A DNA stretch of 64,000 nucleotides from Agrobacterium tumefaciens (GCF_005221325.1 NZ_CP039888.1:1054001-1118000); one strand, 5' to 3'; shown: positions 28,998 to 38,917, counted from the first letter of the stretch. A program made the numbers and translations. Notes: generated from the sequence alone by a model not told the origin.

Positions 28998-29256
28998 ATT
29001 GTTCTTCTCTGGAACTGGTCCGTTAACGTGGCCCCGGTCACGGCGCGGTGCCGCAATTGGCCTTCTTTATAATTCGACATGGACAGGTAATGCCCGCTGG
29101 TCAAGAGGCAAGCCCGATTTTCTCGCTTCCAGGCCACTGCAACCTATGGATAATCTATTGTTGTATTGCAATCTTTGGTAAATTGGTTATGATGGGCAAC
29201 ATCATTTGAATCGACTTAATGCTCCCCGTTTCAGTCTGAATTTCCAGGATAAATAT

Positions 29257-29490
29257 ATGGTCCCGAACGCGACAAACAATAATGCCGATAATGAGGGGAC
29301 CAGAGAGAGCTTGGCATACATTCGCCAGATGCTGGCGGAGCTGCGCCAGGTCGCCAGCCGCGAGGGCGCGGACATGCTGTGTTACCTGATCGAGATGGCC
29401 TATGTCGAAGTCGGCGATATCCAGAGCGGCCGGCGCAAACTGTCAATCCGCGACGAACAGCGAAACGCGCCCCCCGGCGTGCCGGTTTAG
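29257..29490 (+). CDS. conserved small protein of unknown function
   Basis: A 77-residue soluble protein with a polar, asparagine-rich N-terminus and a helical core (ESLAYIRQMLAELRQVASREGADMLCYLIEMAYVE). I recall similar small proteins across rhizobia, but no function. ATG 29257 has AGGA eight bases upstream; the longer frame from a TTG at 29206 is less likely. It is transcribed towards dprA and its last 48 bases overlap the dprA 3' end on the other strand. An AT-rich, promoter-like stretch lies at 29145-29200. Confidence 0.7.
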   Translation: MVPNATNNNADNEGTRESLAYIRQMLAELRQVASREGADMLCYLIEMAYVEVGDIQSGRRKLSIRDEQRNAPPGVPV

Positions 29491-30585
29491 ACGTCCGGCA
29501 ATATCAAGCTCCAGCAGCACCAGATGAACGGTTGCAGCGGAAAAACCTGTGTGACGGATGATATCGTCCGTTTCCACGGGCGAGGGACCGAGAGCGGCGG
29601 CGATGATGCTGCGCTCGTCGTCCCCCGGTGGTGACATCTCCGTGTCGGATCTCGGTTCCTCGATTTTGCGGTCATAGGGCAATTGCGGCTCCATCAGCGG
29701 TCGCATCGCTTCGAGAATATCGGCAGCGCCCGTGGTCAGCATGGCGCCTTCCTTGATCAGCCGGTTGGTGCCTTCACAGCGAGCATCGAGCGGGGAGCCG
29801 GGCACGGCAAAAACCAACCGTCCCGCTTCGCCGGCAAGCCGCGCCGTGATCAGCGAACCCGAACGCTCCGCCGCCTCCACGATGACGACGCCAAGCGAAA
29901 CACCCGCGATCAACCGGTTGCGGCGCGGAAAATCGCGAGCGCGCGGCTCCCAGCCAAAGGGCATCTCGCTGATCGTCGCGCCGCCCCGATCATATATCTC
30001 CTGCAGAAGCCCGAAATTTTCCTGCGGGTAGGGACGGTCGAGACCGCCGGCCAGCATCGCCACCGTGCCGGTTGCAAGGCTTGCCCTGTGCGCTGCCGCA
30101 TCGATGCCCCGCGCTAACCCTGATGCAATCGTATAACCGGCCCGTCCACAATCGCGTGCCAGCATGGCAGCGAATTTCGCGCCGTTGATGGAGGCGTTGC
30201 GCGAACCGACGATGCCGACGCAGGCTCTTGTCGCCGCATCCGCCGATCCCTTCATGGCGATCAGCGGCGGCGCGCCATCCATATGACGCAGGGCGGGCGG
30301 ATAATCCGGCTCGCCGATGCCGACGAAACGCGCGCCGAATTTGTCCGCGGTTTCGATCTCGCCTTCCGCTTCCGCCTGCGTGGCAATGCGCGGGCTGCGC
30401 GAGGAACCACCGCGCCGCGAAAGCTCGGGCAGGGCGTCGAGCGCCTTTTCGGCGCTGCCGAAATGATTGATAAGTTCTCGGAAGGTAACGGGACCGATAT
30501 TATCGCTGCGGATCAGCCTCAGCCACGCGACCCGCTGCCGCGCGGAAAGCTCTATGCCCTGCCGTGTTGTTTCCTCATGCGGCAT
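29443..30585 (-). CDS. dprA: DNA processing protein DprA
   Basis: The 380-residue protein loads RecA onto incoming single-stranded DNA during transformation and is widely kept in non-transformable species. The Rossmann-like DprA core contains VGIVGSRNAS (about residues 120-130), SGLARGIDAAAHRAS and the LIAGVS/AERSGSLITA segments. An N-terminal SAM-like region and a C-terminal winged-helix domain (DML1-like, about 315-380) flank it. The gene order dprA-plsY-pyrC-pyrB on one strand is common in Rhizobiales. Confidence 0.94.
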   Translation of the reverse strand: MPHEETTRQGIELSARQRVAWLRLIRSDNIGPVTFRELINHFGSAEKALDALPELSRRGGSSRSPRIATQAEAEGEIETADKFGARFVGIGEPDYPPALRHMDGAPPLIAMKGSADAATRACVGIVGSRNASINGAKFAAMLARDCGRAGYTIASGLARGIDAAAHRASLATGTVAMLAGGLDRPYPQENFGLLQEIYDRGGATISEMPFGWEPRARDFPRRNRLIAGVSLGVVIVEAAERSGSLITARLAGEAGRLVFAVPGSPLDARCEGTNRLIKEGAMLTTGAADILEAMRPLMEPQLPYDRKIEEPRSDTEMSPPGDDERSIIAAALGPSPVETDDIIRHTGFSAATVHLVLLELDIAGRLNRHAGGRVSLFVAD

Positions 30586-30607
30586 GGCTTGTCCTCAATA
30601 TTGGGGC

Positions 30608-31225
30608 TCAGCCCTTTTGACCGATCCTGCTTTCGGTGCCTGCCAGCAGACGCGCGATATTCTCCCGGTGTTTCCACCAGGAAATCACGCTGAGCAGCGT
30701 CACCAGCATCGCCGTCTTTTCCGGGCCAAGCACCCAGAGCGCCACGGGAATGATGACCATGGCCACGAGTGCCGAAAGCGACGAATAGCGGGTGATAAAT
30801 GCGGTCGCGATCCAGATCAGCGCAAAGGCCAGCATCATCAGGGGCGCGGCACCGAGAAGCACGCCGATATAGGTCGCGACACCCTTGCCGCCCTTGAAGC
30901 CGAGCCACACCGGAAACAGGTGACCGAGAAAGGCGAAGAAGCCGGCGACCAGCGAGGCTTCGTAACCCCAGAGCGCATTGGCAACCAGAACCGCCGCCGT
31001 ACCCTTCAGCGCGTCGAGCAGCAGGGTTGCGGCGGCGAGCTTCTTGTTGCCGGTGCGCAGTACGTTGGTCGCGCCGATATTGCCGGAGCCGATCTTGCGT
31101 ACGTCACCCAGCCCCGCCATGCGGGTGAGAATGAGGCCGAAGGGGATGGAGCCGAACAGATAACCAATAAGCGCCGCCAGCGCGAGAAGGGCAGGCGCCG
31201 TCTGCCAGTCAGTCAAAGCACTCAT
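30608..31225 (-). CDS. plsY: acyl-phosphate:glycerol-3-phosphate acyltransferase
   Basis: A 205-residue inner-membrane enzyme that transfers an acyl group from acyl-phosphate to glycerol-3-phosphate, the first step of phospholipid synthesis. The three family motifs are visible: [11 protein letters not shown], the glycine-rich [11 protein letters not shown] and [12 protein letters not shown]. Five to six transmembrane helices are spread over the length. It sits between dprA and pyrC on the same strand with short gaps. Confidence 0.95.
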   Translation of the reverse strand: MSALTDWQTAPALLALAALIGYLFGSIPFGLILTRMAGLGDVRKIGSGNIGATNVLRTGNKKLAAATLLLDALKGTAAVLVANALWGYEASLVAGFFAFLGHLFPVWLGFKGGKGVATYIGVLLGAAPLMMLAFALIWIATAFITRYSSLSALVAMVIIPVALWVLGPEKTAMLVTLLSVISWWKHRENIARLLAGTESRIGQKG

Positions 31226-31273
31226 TCAAACGTCCCCTCTGTCGCGCTGCCCGCGTGATCTCTATTGGTGATC

Positions 31274-32566
31274 TTATGCCAAGGAATGAACGGCTTTGCC
31301 AGCCACATAAGTGGCGACGGCACGGCCACTGAAACGGGCATCCTCGAACGGCGTGTTCTTGGATTTCGAGAGCAGTTGTTCCTTCGACACGAGCCATGGC
31401 TCATCGAGATCGATCAGGGTGATATCGGCCTTCGCACCGACTTGCAGCGTTCCCGCATCCAATCCGAAAATCTTCGCTGGACGGGTGGAAAGCGCATCGA
31501 TCAGCCGCATCAGCGGAACCTCGCCGCTATGGTGCAGACGCAGCGCCGCCGCCAGCATGGTTTCCAGCCCCACCGCGCCGCTCGCCGCATCCGAAAACGG
31601 CAGGCGCTTGGTGTCGACATCCTGCGGGTCGTGCGAGGAGACGATGATATCGATCGTGCCGTCCTTCAGCGCTTCCACCATCGCCTTGCGATCGTCTTCG
31701 GCGCGCAGCGGCGGGGAAAGCTTGAAGAAGGTGCGATACTCGCCGATATCGTTTTCGTTCAGCGTCAGATGGTTGATCGATATACCGCAGGTGGCTTTCA
31801 CGCCCCGCTGCCGGGCGACACGGATCGCTTCGGCCGATTCCGGCACGGAAATCTTGGCGGCGTGGTAGATCGCCTGCGTCAGACCGGCAATGCGCAGGTC
31901 ACGCTCCAGCGGAATGATCTCGGCTTCTTTGGGAACGCCTGACAGCCCGAGCCAGCTTGCGAAAAGCCCCTCATTCATGTCACCGCCGCCGATATATTTA
32001 TCGCGGGTCTCGAGTGCGATGACGGCACCCAGTTCGCGGGCATAGGTCATGGCGCGGCGCAGCACCAGCGTGTCGGAAAGCGCCTTGCGGCCGTTGGTAA
32101 AAGCAACCGCACCGGCTTCCTTCAACATGCCGAATTCGGTCATTTCCTCGCCACGGAGGCCCTTGGTGAGGGCCGCTGCCGGGTGGACGTTGACGATTGC
32201 CTTGTCGCGCGCGGTCTTCTTCACATATTCGACAAGCGCGATGTCATCGATAACAGGATCGGTATCCGGCATGACGATAATGCTGGTGACGCCGCCGGCC
32301 GCTGCCGCGCGTGAAGCGGATTCAATGGTCTCGCGGTGTTCTCCGCCCGGTTCGCCGACAAAGACGCGGGCATCCACCAGACCGGGAACGGCTATCACAC
32401 CCTTGCAGTCGCGCACCGTCGCACCCTCAGGCGCGCCTTGATTGTGCGCATCCTTGCCGGCTGCGAGAATGGTGCCATCGGCTCCGATGACGATGCTGCC
32501 GGTCTCATCCAGATTGCGGGAGGGATCGACGATGCGGAGGTTCTTGAGAACGGTCACGGCACTCAT
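31274..32566 (-). CDS. pyrC: dihydroorotase homologue lacking metal ligands (PyrC'/PyrX type)
   Basis: The 430-residue protein has the class I dihydroorotase fold and length, but its metal site is degraded. Active enzymes have D-x-H-x-H after PGxx; here residues 65-69 read D-A-R-V-F, so both histidines are gone. The usual late D-H is replaced (IVSSHDP), and the central histidine position reads ALETRD. Its start overlaps the pyrB stop (ATGA at 32563-32566). Non-catalytic homologues paired with PyrB are known to be structural partners of aspartate transcarbamoylase. I infer the same role, with an active dihydroorotase elsewhere in the genome. Confidence 0.88.
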   Translation of the reverse strand: MSAVTVLKNLRIVDPSRNLDETGSIVIGADGTILAAGKDAHNQGAPEGATVRDCKGVIAVPGLVDARVFVGEPGGEHRETIESASRAAAAGGVTSIIVMPDTDPVIDDIALVEYVKKTARDKAIVNVHPAAALTKGLRGEEMTEFGMLKEAGAVAFTNGRKALSDTLVLRRAMTYARELGAVIALETRDKYIGGGDMNEGLFASWLGLSGVPKEAEIIPLERDLRIAGLTQAIYHAAKISVPESAEAIRVARQRGVKATCGISINHLTLNENDIGEYRTFFKLSPPLRAEDDRKAMVEALKDGTIDIIVSSHDPQDVDTKRLPFSDAASGAVGLETMLAAALRLHHSGEVPLMRLIDALSTRPAKIFGLDAGTLQVGAKADITLIDLDEPWLVSKEQLLSKSKNTPFEDARFSGRAVATYVAGKAVHSLA

Positions 32567-33504
32567 ACGCGCTCACCCTGATTTTGCGAGACAAGCAGGG
32601 TTTCCATGACCGCCATACGCACGGCAACCCCCATTTCCACCTGACTTTCGATGACGCTCTGCGGACCGTCTGCCACTTCGGAGGCGATTTCCACGCCGCG
32701 GTTCATCGGGCCGGGATGCATGACCAATGCATCTTCCTTCGCCGCCTTCAGCTTTTCGGCATCCAGACCGTAATAATGGAAATATTCGCGCACCGAAGGC
32801 ACGAAGGAGCCGGACATGCGCTCGCGCTGCAGGCGCAGCATCATCACCACATCGGCATCCTTAAGCCCCTCCTTCATGTCGTGGAAAACTTCCACGCTCA
32901 TGTCGCGAATGCCGGAGGGAAGAAGCGTTGCGGGGGCGACGACGCGCACGCGCGCGCCCATCTGGTTGAGAAGAATGATATTGGAGCGGGCGACGCGCGA
33001 ATGCAGCACGTCGCCGCATATCGCCACCGTGATACCCGAAAGCTCGCCCTTGGCGCGGCGGATGGTCAGCGCGTCGAGCAGCGCCTGTGTCGGGTGCTCG
33101 TGCTGGCCGTCACCGGCATTGACCACGGAGCAGCCGACCTTTTGCGCCAGAAGCGCTGCGGCCCCTGCGGAGGAGTGGCGCACCACCAGCACATCCGGGT
33201 GCATGGCGTTGAGCGTCATCGCCGTGTCGATCAGCGTTTCGCCCTTCTTCACCGAGGAATTGCCGACCGACATGTTCATCACATCCGCGCCAAGGCGCTT
33301 TCCGGCAAGCTCGAAGGAGGATTGCGTTCGCGTCGAGGCTTCGAAGAACAGGTTGATCTGCGTGAGGCCCCTCAGCGTCGAGGTCTTTTTCTCGCGCTGG
33401 CGGCTGATTTTCACCGCCTCGTCGGCCTTGTCGAGAAGCAGGGTGATATCCTGATGGGAAAGCCCCTTGATGCCGAGGAGATGGCGATGGGGGAAGAAGA
33501 CCAT
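32563..33504 (-). CDS. pyrB: aspartate carbamoyltransferase catalytic subunit
   Basis: A 313-residue enzyme joining carbamoyl phosphate and aspartate in pyrimidine synthesis. The carbamoyl-phosphate loop [20 protein letters not shown] (about residues 52-71), the HPTQALLD segment and the [13 protein letters not shown] motif are present. ATG 33504 is preceded by a full AGGAGG site; the frame is open 51 codons further upstream without similarity. Translational overlap with the inactive pyrC suggests a PyrB-PyrC' complex. Confidence 0.96.
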   Translation of the reverse strand: MVFFPHRHLLGIKGLSHQDITLLLDKADEAVKISRQREKKTSTLRGLTQINLFFEASTRTQSSFELAGKRLGADVMNMSVGNSSVKKGETLIDTAMTLNAMHPDVLVVRHSSAGAAALLAQKVGCSVVNAGDGQHEHPTQALLDALTIRRAKGELSGITVAICGDVLHSRVARSNIILLNQMGARVRVVAPATLLPSGIRDMSVEVFHDMKEGLKDADVVMMLRLQRERMSGSFVPSVREYFHYYGLDAEKLKAAKEDALVMHPGPMNRGVEIASEVADGPQSVIESQVEMGVAVRMAVMETLLVSQNQGERV

Positions 33505-33747
33505 GCGGTTTGCCTCCTGACGGGCGCCGCATTTTCCCGTGAAAATGCCCGGAACGCCCGAATGCTGATCCGTGCGCTCCATTCGCTGTGAACTCGCCTC
33601 AGGAGTGCCGCGGAATTCGGTCCTGCGCTCTATAGAGATTGCTCGGCGCAGGAGCAAGCGCCAGCGGCCCGTGAAATGAAAACACGACGATGTTTCCCCA
33701 ACCCTCGATATCCTTATTTCGGTGGGCGGTGATGGGACGGGTGCGTG

Positions 33748-34179
33748 TCAGACGATGCCGTGCTTTTTTAATAGCGCCTGCTCGTCGCCTGACGCCCAGC
33801 CGAAAACTTTCGGCGGCCCGTTCAGCTCCTGTACGAAGTAGTGAACATCGAAATCGATCGCGACATCCCGTTGCCCCTTGCGGACGAAGGTCGCCGTCCA
33901 GGCGACATGGGCGACGCAATGATGTTCATCGATGGGCGAGATACGGATGCCGCGTATCCTCATCTCCTTCGTTCCTATAGCCCGATAGCGCTCGTAGCTC
34001 TTCGTCATGACCTGCTTCAGGTGGTCATCATTCTTTCCGGTCATCACCCCGGCAGGGGATGCGGCGATGAAATCGGAGGCGTAGAGGGAGGCAACTTCCT
34101 CCATATTCATGTCACCTTTGAGGGACTTGTTGAAAAATCTCTCATATCGTTCGAAGAGTTTTCTTGCGCTGGCCTCCAT
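33748..34179 (-). CDS. SnoaL/NTF2-like family protein
   Basis: The 143-residue protein begins with a long helix (ARKLFERYERFFNKSLKG), followed by the SLYASDFIAASPAGV strand-loop and mixed strands of the cone-shaped NTF2-like fold. Function is unknown; such proteins are often small enzymes or ligand binders. ATG 34179 has an AGGGAGGA site just upstream. It sits alone between pyrB and aidB and ends 243 bases before the pyrB start on the same strand. Confidence 0.65.
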   Translation of the reverse strand: MEASARKLFERYERFFNKSLKGDMNMEEVASLYASDFIAASPAGVMTGKNDDHLKQVMTKSYERYRAIGTKEMRIRGIRISPIDEHHCVAHVAWTATFVRKGQRDVAIDFDVHYFVQELNGPPKVFGWASGDEQALLKKHGIV

Positions 34180-34545
34180 GGCTTCCTCCCTGTGCAGGCT
34201 GTCAACACGTCGCCAACCAAGAAAGCCTGTCGCAGGTTCCAGTTCCAAATCAGTGGCGGATTAAGCAGAATGAACACGATGGCGTATGTAAAACGAGATC
34301 GACCGGCCGCTGCAGACATGGAGAATCTGGTGATATTTACGCCCGGTTCTCGAAATATAAGCCGTGCCATCGCCCTGGCTTGCCGGAAACGTGTCTGGCA
34401 TTCTCCCTGCCGGACACCTAAATCAGGGTCACTCCCGAAAAATGCTGAAAGCGGCGGCTTAATCGTCTCAATCGCTTCCTGTGGGTGGAATTATGCAATA
34501 TCACCCCACTATGCAATGCCAGTACAAAACAGCTAGAAGCAGCGG
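34180..34545. other. intergenic region between the NTF2-like gene and aidB
   Basis: The 366 bases hold the divergent promoters. Several frames cross it but none has family similarity, a good ribosome-binding site or matching codon use. I see no clear repeat, terminator or full LexA box. Confidence 0.5.
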
Positions 34546-36198
34546 ATGACCCAGAATTCCCGGACAGAAGAATCGCTCGCCGAACTGAACCAGCCAAGCC
34601 TCTGGTCCGGCGTCAACGCCTATCGTTCCGATCCGTTGATCGTCGATCTCACCTCCGGCCTGTCGCGCAATCTGAGGGACGAGTACGACCAGCTCGGCCG
34701 TTACGTTACCTCGCATGAGGCGCAGGAGCTGGCGCGCATGGCCAATCAGGGCGTGCCGCAGCTGCATACCCACGGCCCGCGCGGCGAGCGTCTGGATCAG
34801 GTGGAATTCCATCCCGCCTGGCATGCGCTGATGCGCCGTTCCATGTCATCAGGCCTGCATTCCAGCGTCTGGGAAAATTCCCCTGATACGCGCGGCAATG
34901 AGCACAAGGCGCGCGCCACGAAATTCTACCTGACTTCGCAGCTGGAGGCAGGCCACCTCTGCCCGCTGACCATGACGAGCGCCTCGGTTGCCGCCATCAT
35001 GGCTTCGCCGCGTGTGCAGAAGGAATGGGCGCCGAAAATCCTGTCGCGCAAGTATGATTCCTCGCAGAAGCCGGCCCTGCAGAAAACCGCCGTGACCGTC
35101 GGCATGGGCATGACGGAAAAGCAGGGCGGTACGGACGTGCGCGCCAACCGCACCACGGCCGAGCGCGTGGGCGAGGGCATCTATCGCCTGTCCGGCCACA
35201 AATGGTTCCTGTCCGCGCCGATGAGCGACGGTTTCGTCATGCTCGCCCAGATGGGCGACGGCATGGGCTGCTTCCTCGTGCCGCGTTATCTCGAAGACGG
35301 TTCCAAGAACGGCCTGCATTTCCAGCGCCTGAAGGACAAGCTCGGCAACCGCTCCAATGCGTCGGCCGAAGTCGAATTCACCGATGCTTTCGGTTATCTG
35401 CTCGGCGATCCCGGCAGCGGCATCCGCACCATTCTCGACATGGTGACGCTGACGCGGCTTGATTGCGCGCTGGCGTCTGCGGGCATGATGCGAGCTTCCC
35501 TTGCCGAAGCCGTGCATTACGCTCGCGGTCGTTCGGTTTTCGGAAAAATGCTGGTCAGCCAGCCGATCATGACGCGTGTTCTTGCCGACATGGCGCTGGA
35601 TGTGGCGGCTGCAACGGCACTCTCCTTCCGGCTGGCAACGGCCTTCGATGCCGCCCGCAACAATCCGGCAGAAGCCGCTTATGCCCGCGTCATGACGCCC
35701 ATCGTCAAATACTGGTGCTGCAAGATTGCGCCCGCCCTCATCTATGAGGCCATGGAATGCCTTGGCGGCAACGGTTACGTGGAAGAGCGGCCGATTGCCC
35801 GCCACTATCGCGAAGCGCCCGTCAACGCCATCTGGGAAGGGTCCGGCAACGTCATGGCGCTGGATGTGCTGCGGGTTCTCCAGCGCGGCAAGGACCTGTT
35901 CGATCTCGTCTTCCAGACGCTGGAACGCGATCTTGGACCTGCCGGCAAGAAGACTACCGACGTGCTGCGCGCCGCAATCGCACTTGCCGAACGCGACGAA
36001 GGAGCGGCCCGCCTGCTGGTGGAGCAGTTCGCGCTTGCGGCCGCTGCCGCCGAGCTTTGCCGCCTGGGCGCTGGCAAGATCGCCGATGCCTTCCTCGAAA
36101 CCCGTCTCGCGGGTGGCTGGCGGCACACTTACGGCATGCTCGATTCCCGCTTCGATCCGACTTATATAATCGATTTATTGTATCCGCCCGCATCCTGA
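34546..36198 (+). CDS. aidB: acyl-CoA dehydrogenase family protein, AidB-like
   Basis: This 550-residue flavoprotein shows the AidB subgroup features. The N-terminal region ends in GVPQLHTHGPRGERLDQVEFHPAWH; a MTEKQGGTDVRANRT flavin-binding segment follows; the C-terminal half has the ECLGGNGYVEE motif and an EGSGNVMALDVLR loop near the active site. E. coli AidB belongs to the Ada alkylation response and binds DNA, with weak isovaleryl-CoA dehydrogenase activity. No ada gene is next to it here, so the alkylation link is by homology only. Confidence 0.85.
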   Translation: MTQNSRTEESLAELNQPSLWSGVNAYRSDPLIVDLTSGLSRNLRDEYDQLGRYVTSHEAQELARMANQGVPQLHTHGPRGERLDQVEFHPAWHALMRRSMSSGLHSSVWENSPDTRGNEHKARATKFYLTSQLEAGHLCPLTMTSASVAAIMASPRVQKEWAPKILSRKYDSSQKPALQKTAVTVGMGMTEKQGGTDVRANRTTAERVGEGIYRLSGHKWFLSAPMSDGFVMLAQMGDGMGCFLVPRYLEDGSKNGLHFQRLKDKLGNRSNASAEVEFTDAFGYLLGDPGSGIRTILDMVTLTRLDCALASAGMMRASLAEAVHYARGRSVFGKMLVSQPIMTRVLADMALDVAAATALSFRLATAFDAARNNPAEAAYARVMTPIVKYWCCKIAPALIYEAMECLGGNGYVEERPIARHYREAPVNAIWEGSGNVMALDVLRVLQRGKDLFDLVFQTLERDLGPAGKKTTDVLRAAIALAERDEGAARLLVEQFALAAAAAELCRLGAGKIADAFLETRLAGGWRHTYGMLDSRFDPTYIIDLLYPPAS

Positions 36199-36337
36199 CC
36201 GATAAAGGGTGGAGGGCCATTGTTGCAGTCCCTGTGGGAGGGGTATCGGATTTGAGAAAATGCGTTGGCGTGGGGAGTATTCCTGTCTTTCAGACGGCTG
36301 GCGCGTGTTCGCGCACGGAGATGGAGGGCGCTCGCAA

Positions 36338-36949
36338 ATGCTGACCTTCCGCTCGGCCCGCCCTGAAGATGAAGACGCGCTTTACGCCATAAGCCTTGCC
36401 ACCGGCGATGCCGGGCAGGACGCCACCCCGCTCTATAATGACGGTCGCATGGTGGGGCACATATACTCCGTGCCCTATCTTCGTCTCTGGCCCGATGCTG
36501 TTTTCGTAGCGGAGGACGAGGAGGGTGTCTGTGGCTACATCGCCGGCGCGCTCGATACGGCTTCGCACGAGGAACGGCTGGAGCAGGAATGGTGGCCCCA
36601 TCTGCGCGCCCTTTATCCCGATCCCGGCGGCGACCAGCAGATATGGGATGCCGACCAGCGCCGCGCCCATTTCATCCATCATCCGCGCCACACGCCTTCC
36701 TGGCTTACTGATCCCTTTCCGGCCCATATCCACATGAACCTGCTGCCGCGCACGCAGGGCAAGGGCGGCGGCACCCGGCTTCTGTCCCGCTGGCTCGATA
36801 TGGCGAGACAGAACAACGTCTACGGCATCCACCTCGGTGCCAGCGAACGCAACCATGCCGGCATGCGGTTCTGGGAAACCCGCGGGTTCAAACGTCTCGA
36901 CAGCCACGAAACGCCGGGCAGCGTGTGGTTCGGTATGGCACTGGAATAA
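36338..36949 (+). CDS. GNAT family N-acetyltransferase
   Basis: A 203-residue acetyltransferase. The acetyl-CoA loop is visible as LPRTQGKGGGTRLL (about residues 138-151), followed by a LGASERNHAGMRFWETRGF helix-strand. The middle insert (EQEWWPHLRALYPDPG) resembles O-GlcNAcase-type or GCN5 proteins with a long second domain. The substrate is unknown. ATG 36338 has GGAGGG eight bases upstream; the frame is open 43 codons further but not family-like. Confidence 0.8.
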   Translation: MLTFRSARPEDEDALYAISLATGDAGQDATPLYNDGRMVGHIYSVPYLRLWPDAVFVAEDEEGVCGYIAGALDTASHEERLEQEWWPHLRALYPDPGGDQQIWDADQRRAHFIHHPRHTPSWLTDPFPAHIHMNLLPRTQGKGGGTRLLSRWLDMARQNNVYGIHLGASERNHAGMRFWETRGFKRLDSHETPGSVWFGMALE

Positions 36950-37103
36950 GCGGCCGATTCCATGGGACGTGGGTTCTCGATTGTTGACGTCAAAAACCCT
37001 TCATCCACAGGAACCTTCTCCTCATCCATCCCACCACATTGTCCTTCCCTTCATGCTTTGTTAACCCCTGTAGTCAGGCCTTTCAGAAAACGGGTAGGGA
37101 ATC

Positions 37104-37748
37104 ATGCTGGCGACCGCAGAGGCGATTTCAGCCGACAGACCGGAAAAGCGCATCAAAGATCGCGCCCAGACCGAGAAGGCGATTTTTAATGCGGCGCGGT
37201 CGCTGCTTGCCGAAGAAGGGTTTCAGGGGTTCGGCATCAATGCCGTCGCCCGCCGCGCCGGTTGCGATAAGCAGCTCATCTACCGTTATTTCGGCGGCCT
37301 CGATGGCCTGATCGAGGCGATCGGCGAGGATCTCGGCTCCTGGGTGAAGGATCGTATTCCGGAAGACACCGGCGGCATGTTCCTTCTGACCTACGGCGAT
37401 CTCATGGAAAAGCTGGCGCTTTATTTCATGGATGCGCTGCGTAGCGACCCGCTCGTCTGCAAGATCATCGCCTGGGAAGTCTCGGATGGCTCGCCGCAGG
37501 TCCGCCAGCTGGCCGAAGCCCGTGCAAAGTCGCTGGGCAAATGGTTGGAGCGCATGCGCGGCTCGCTTGCTGCTCCAAAGGGTGTGGATACCGCCGCCGT
37601 CAATGCCGTGCTGTTCGCCGCCATTCAGCACCTCGTCATTTCCGCCGCCACCAGCGGTCAGTTCGCCGGCGTGCCACTCAAATCCGATAAGGACTGGGAT
37701 AAGATCACCACTGCCGTCAAAAGGTTAGTGCGCGGCGTTTATGGCTGA
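37104..37748 (+). CDS. TetR family transcriptional regulator
   Basis: The 214-residue repressor has a DNA-binding domain at about residues 18-65 (AARSLLAEEGFQGFGINAVARRAGCDKQLIYRYFGGLDGL), the standard TetR helix-turn-helix, and an all-helical ligand-binding C-terminus. The target is unknown; the gene is flanked by long untranslated stretches on both sides and could control itself or the upstream acetyltransferase. Confidence 0.88.
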   Translation: MLATAEAISADRPEKRIKDRAQTEKAIFNAARSLLAEEGFQGFGINAVARRAGCDKQLIYRYFGGLDGLIEAIGEDLGSWVKDRIPEDTGGMFLLTYGDLMEKLALYFMDALRSDPLVCKIIAWEVSDGSPQVRQLAEARAKSLGKWLERMRGSLAAPKGVDTAAVNAVLFAAIQHLVISAATSGQFAGVPLKSDKDWDKITTAVKRLVRGVYG

Positions 37749-37947
37749 TTGAAGTCGCTGCGACGGGTGGAAACACCCAAGGCAGGCGCGACGTTTACGA
37801 AAAATCAGCTATGTTTTCACCGGGCGCGCAACCGCCCGGTGCTTCCGTCCGTTCACGGGTCACATTCTTTTCCACATGTCGACCGCCCGTCGTTAACCAT
37901 AATGACAGCTTTCATTTGCCTCGCCATGACGGTGGGTCCAGTGTGGG

Positions 37948-37964
37948 TTAATGAAATGTTAACC
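37948..37964 (+). promoter_or_regulatory. full-consensus CtrA binding site
   Basis: TTAA (37948-37951), seven bases, then TTAACC (37959-37964) matches the CtrA box TTAA-N7-TTAACC exactly. A second half-site TTAACCAT lies upstream at 37893. The box ends 33 bases before the start of the small membrane-protein operon at 37997, so it would cover or sit near the promoter. Confidence 0.75.
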
Positions 37965-37996
37965 ATGCGCAATGACTGCGCATAAGGGAGCCGCAA

Positions 37997-38158
37997 GTGA
38001 ACCGCTGGACAGCCTTGGGCGTCATGATGACGTTTTTTGCTATGCTGCCGTTGGATATTGACGCGCCAGCGCTGAACCTTTGCCTGATGGCTGCGGTGCG
38101 CTGGGCGGTGCTTGCCGGCATTCCCGATACGTTTTTTGTGCGGGGGCAGACGGCATGA
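37997..38158 (+). CDS. small membrane protein, 53 residues
   Basis: GTG 37997 follows a GGGAG ribosome-binding sequence (37986-37990) and encodes 53 residues with two hydrophobic stretches (about 6-20 and 27-42). The stop overlaps the next gene's start (ATGA at 38155). Tight coupling to the DUF6105-like gene and the shared CtrA box support a real gene. I do not recognise a family. Confidence 0.65.
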   Translation: MNRWTALGVMMTFFAMLPLDIDAPALNLCLMAAVRWAVLAGIPDTFFVRGQTA

Positions 38159-38472
38159 AGTGGTTTTTGATCCTCTGGGCCGGTCCCGTCGCGCTTCTGG
38201 GCAGCTGGTACTGGCTGTCCTACTACGACATGAGCTTCGGCTTCTACATGCTGACGCGTCAGACCCATGACCTGGTGTTCGAGATTTATGGCAATATTCT
38301 CGGCGTGCCGCCGGAAAGCCTGCCGCCGATGGTGGCGCGCGCCATAGCGGTCGATAGTGTGATCGTTTTTGCGATCCTCGCATACCGCAAGAGAAAGCAG
38401 ATCGCCGCCTGGTGGCAGGGCCGTCAGTCGGCCGCGCGGGTCAGCGCGGAAAGCCTGTCCAGCGCACCCTGA
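38155..38472 (+). CDS. DUF6105-like membrane protein
   Basis: A 105-residue protein with an N-terminal transmembrane helix ([20 protein letters not shown]), a conserved polar middle ([18 protein letters not shown]) and a second helix (about residues 65-82) before a basic tail. I recognise it as a conserved rhizobial family, probably DUF6105; function unknown. Its 3' end overlaps the ruvX 3' end by 49 bases on the opposite strand. Confidence 0.7.
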   Translation: MKWFLILWAGPVALLGSWYWLSYYDMSFGFYMLTRQTHDLVFEIYGNILGVPPESLPPMVARAIAVDSVIVFAILAYRKRKQIAAWWQGRQSAARVSAESLSSAP

Positions 38473-38903
38473 AGAATGAAGCTCGCGGCGGCCGAATCGA
38501 TGCGTTCGGCTCGCTTGGCGCGAGAGACGTCCATTTCCAGAAGCGCGCGCTCTGCCGCGACGGTTGAAAGCCGCTCATCCCAGAAGATAAAGGGCAGGGC
38601 GGTTTTTTCGCCCATGGTGCGCACGAAGGCGCGAGTCGCCTGCGCGCGTGGTCCGGCTGATCCATCCATATTTATCGGCAGGCCGATGACGAAGGCGGCA
38701 ACCTTTTCCTTTTCGGCAAATGCCAGCAGCACCTGCGCATCCTGCGTGAATTTCACCCGCTTGAGGACGGGACGCGGCGTTGCGAAACGACGTGAGAGGT
38801 CCGACATGGCAAGCCCGATGGTCTTCGTGCCGAGGTCGAGGCCGGCAATCGCCTGTGCGGGCTGCAGCATCTGCGCCAGTTCCTCGATGGTGAGTGTCGC
38901 CAT
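38424..38903 (-). CDS. ruvX: Holliday junction resolvase-like protein (RuvX/YqgF)
   Basis: The 159-residue RNase H-fold nuclease is implicated in rRNA 5' processing and junction resolution. Motifs present are [17 protein letters not shown] (about residues 18-34) with the first catalytic aspartate, [25 protein letters not shown], and the final D in [16 protein letters not shown]. Length is normal. It is transcribed away from the PhnA-type gene, 14 bases downstream of that gene's stop, so they may share a transcript. Confidence 0.92.
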   Translation of the reverse strand: MATLTIEELAQMLQPAQAIAGLDLGTKTIGLAMSDLSRRFATPRPVLKRVKFTQDAQVLLAFAEKEKVAAFVIGLPINMDGSAGPRAQATRAFVRTMGEKTALPFIFWDERLSTVAAERALLEMDVSRAKRAERIDSAAASFILQGALDRLSALTRAAD

Positions 38904-38917
38904 GTCGCGTGCTGCCT

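Noticed and set aside
29000..29014. GTTC-N7-GAAC before topA as a LexA box
   Set aside because: The alphaproteobacterial box is a direct repeat (GTTC-N7-GTTC); this is inverted, so it does not match.
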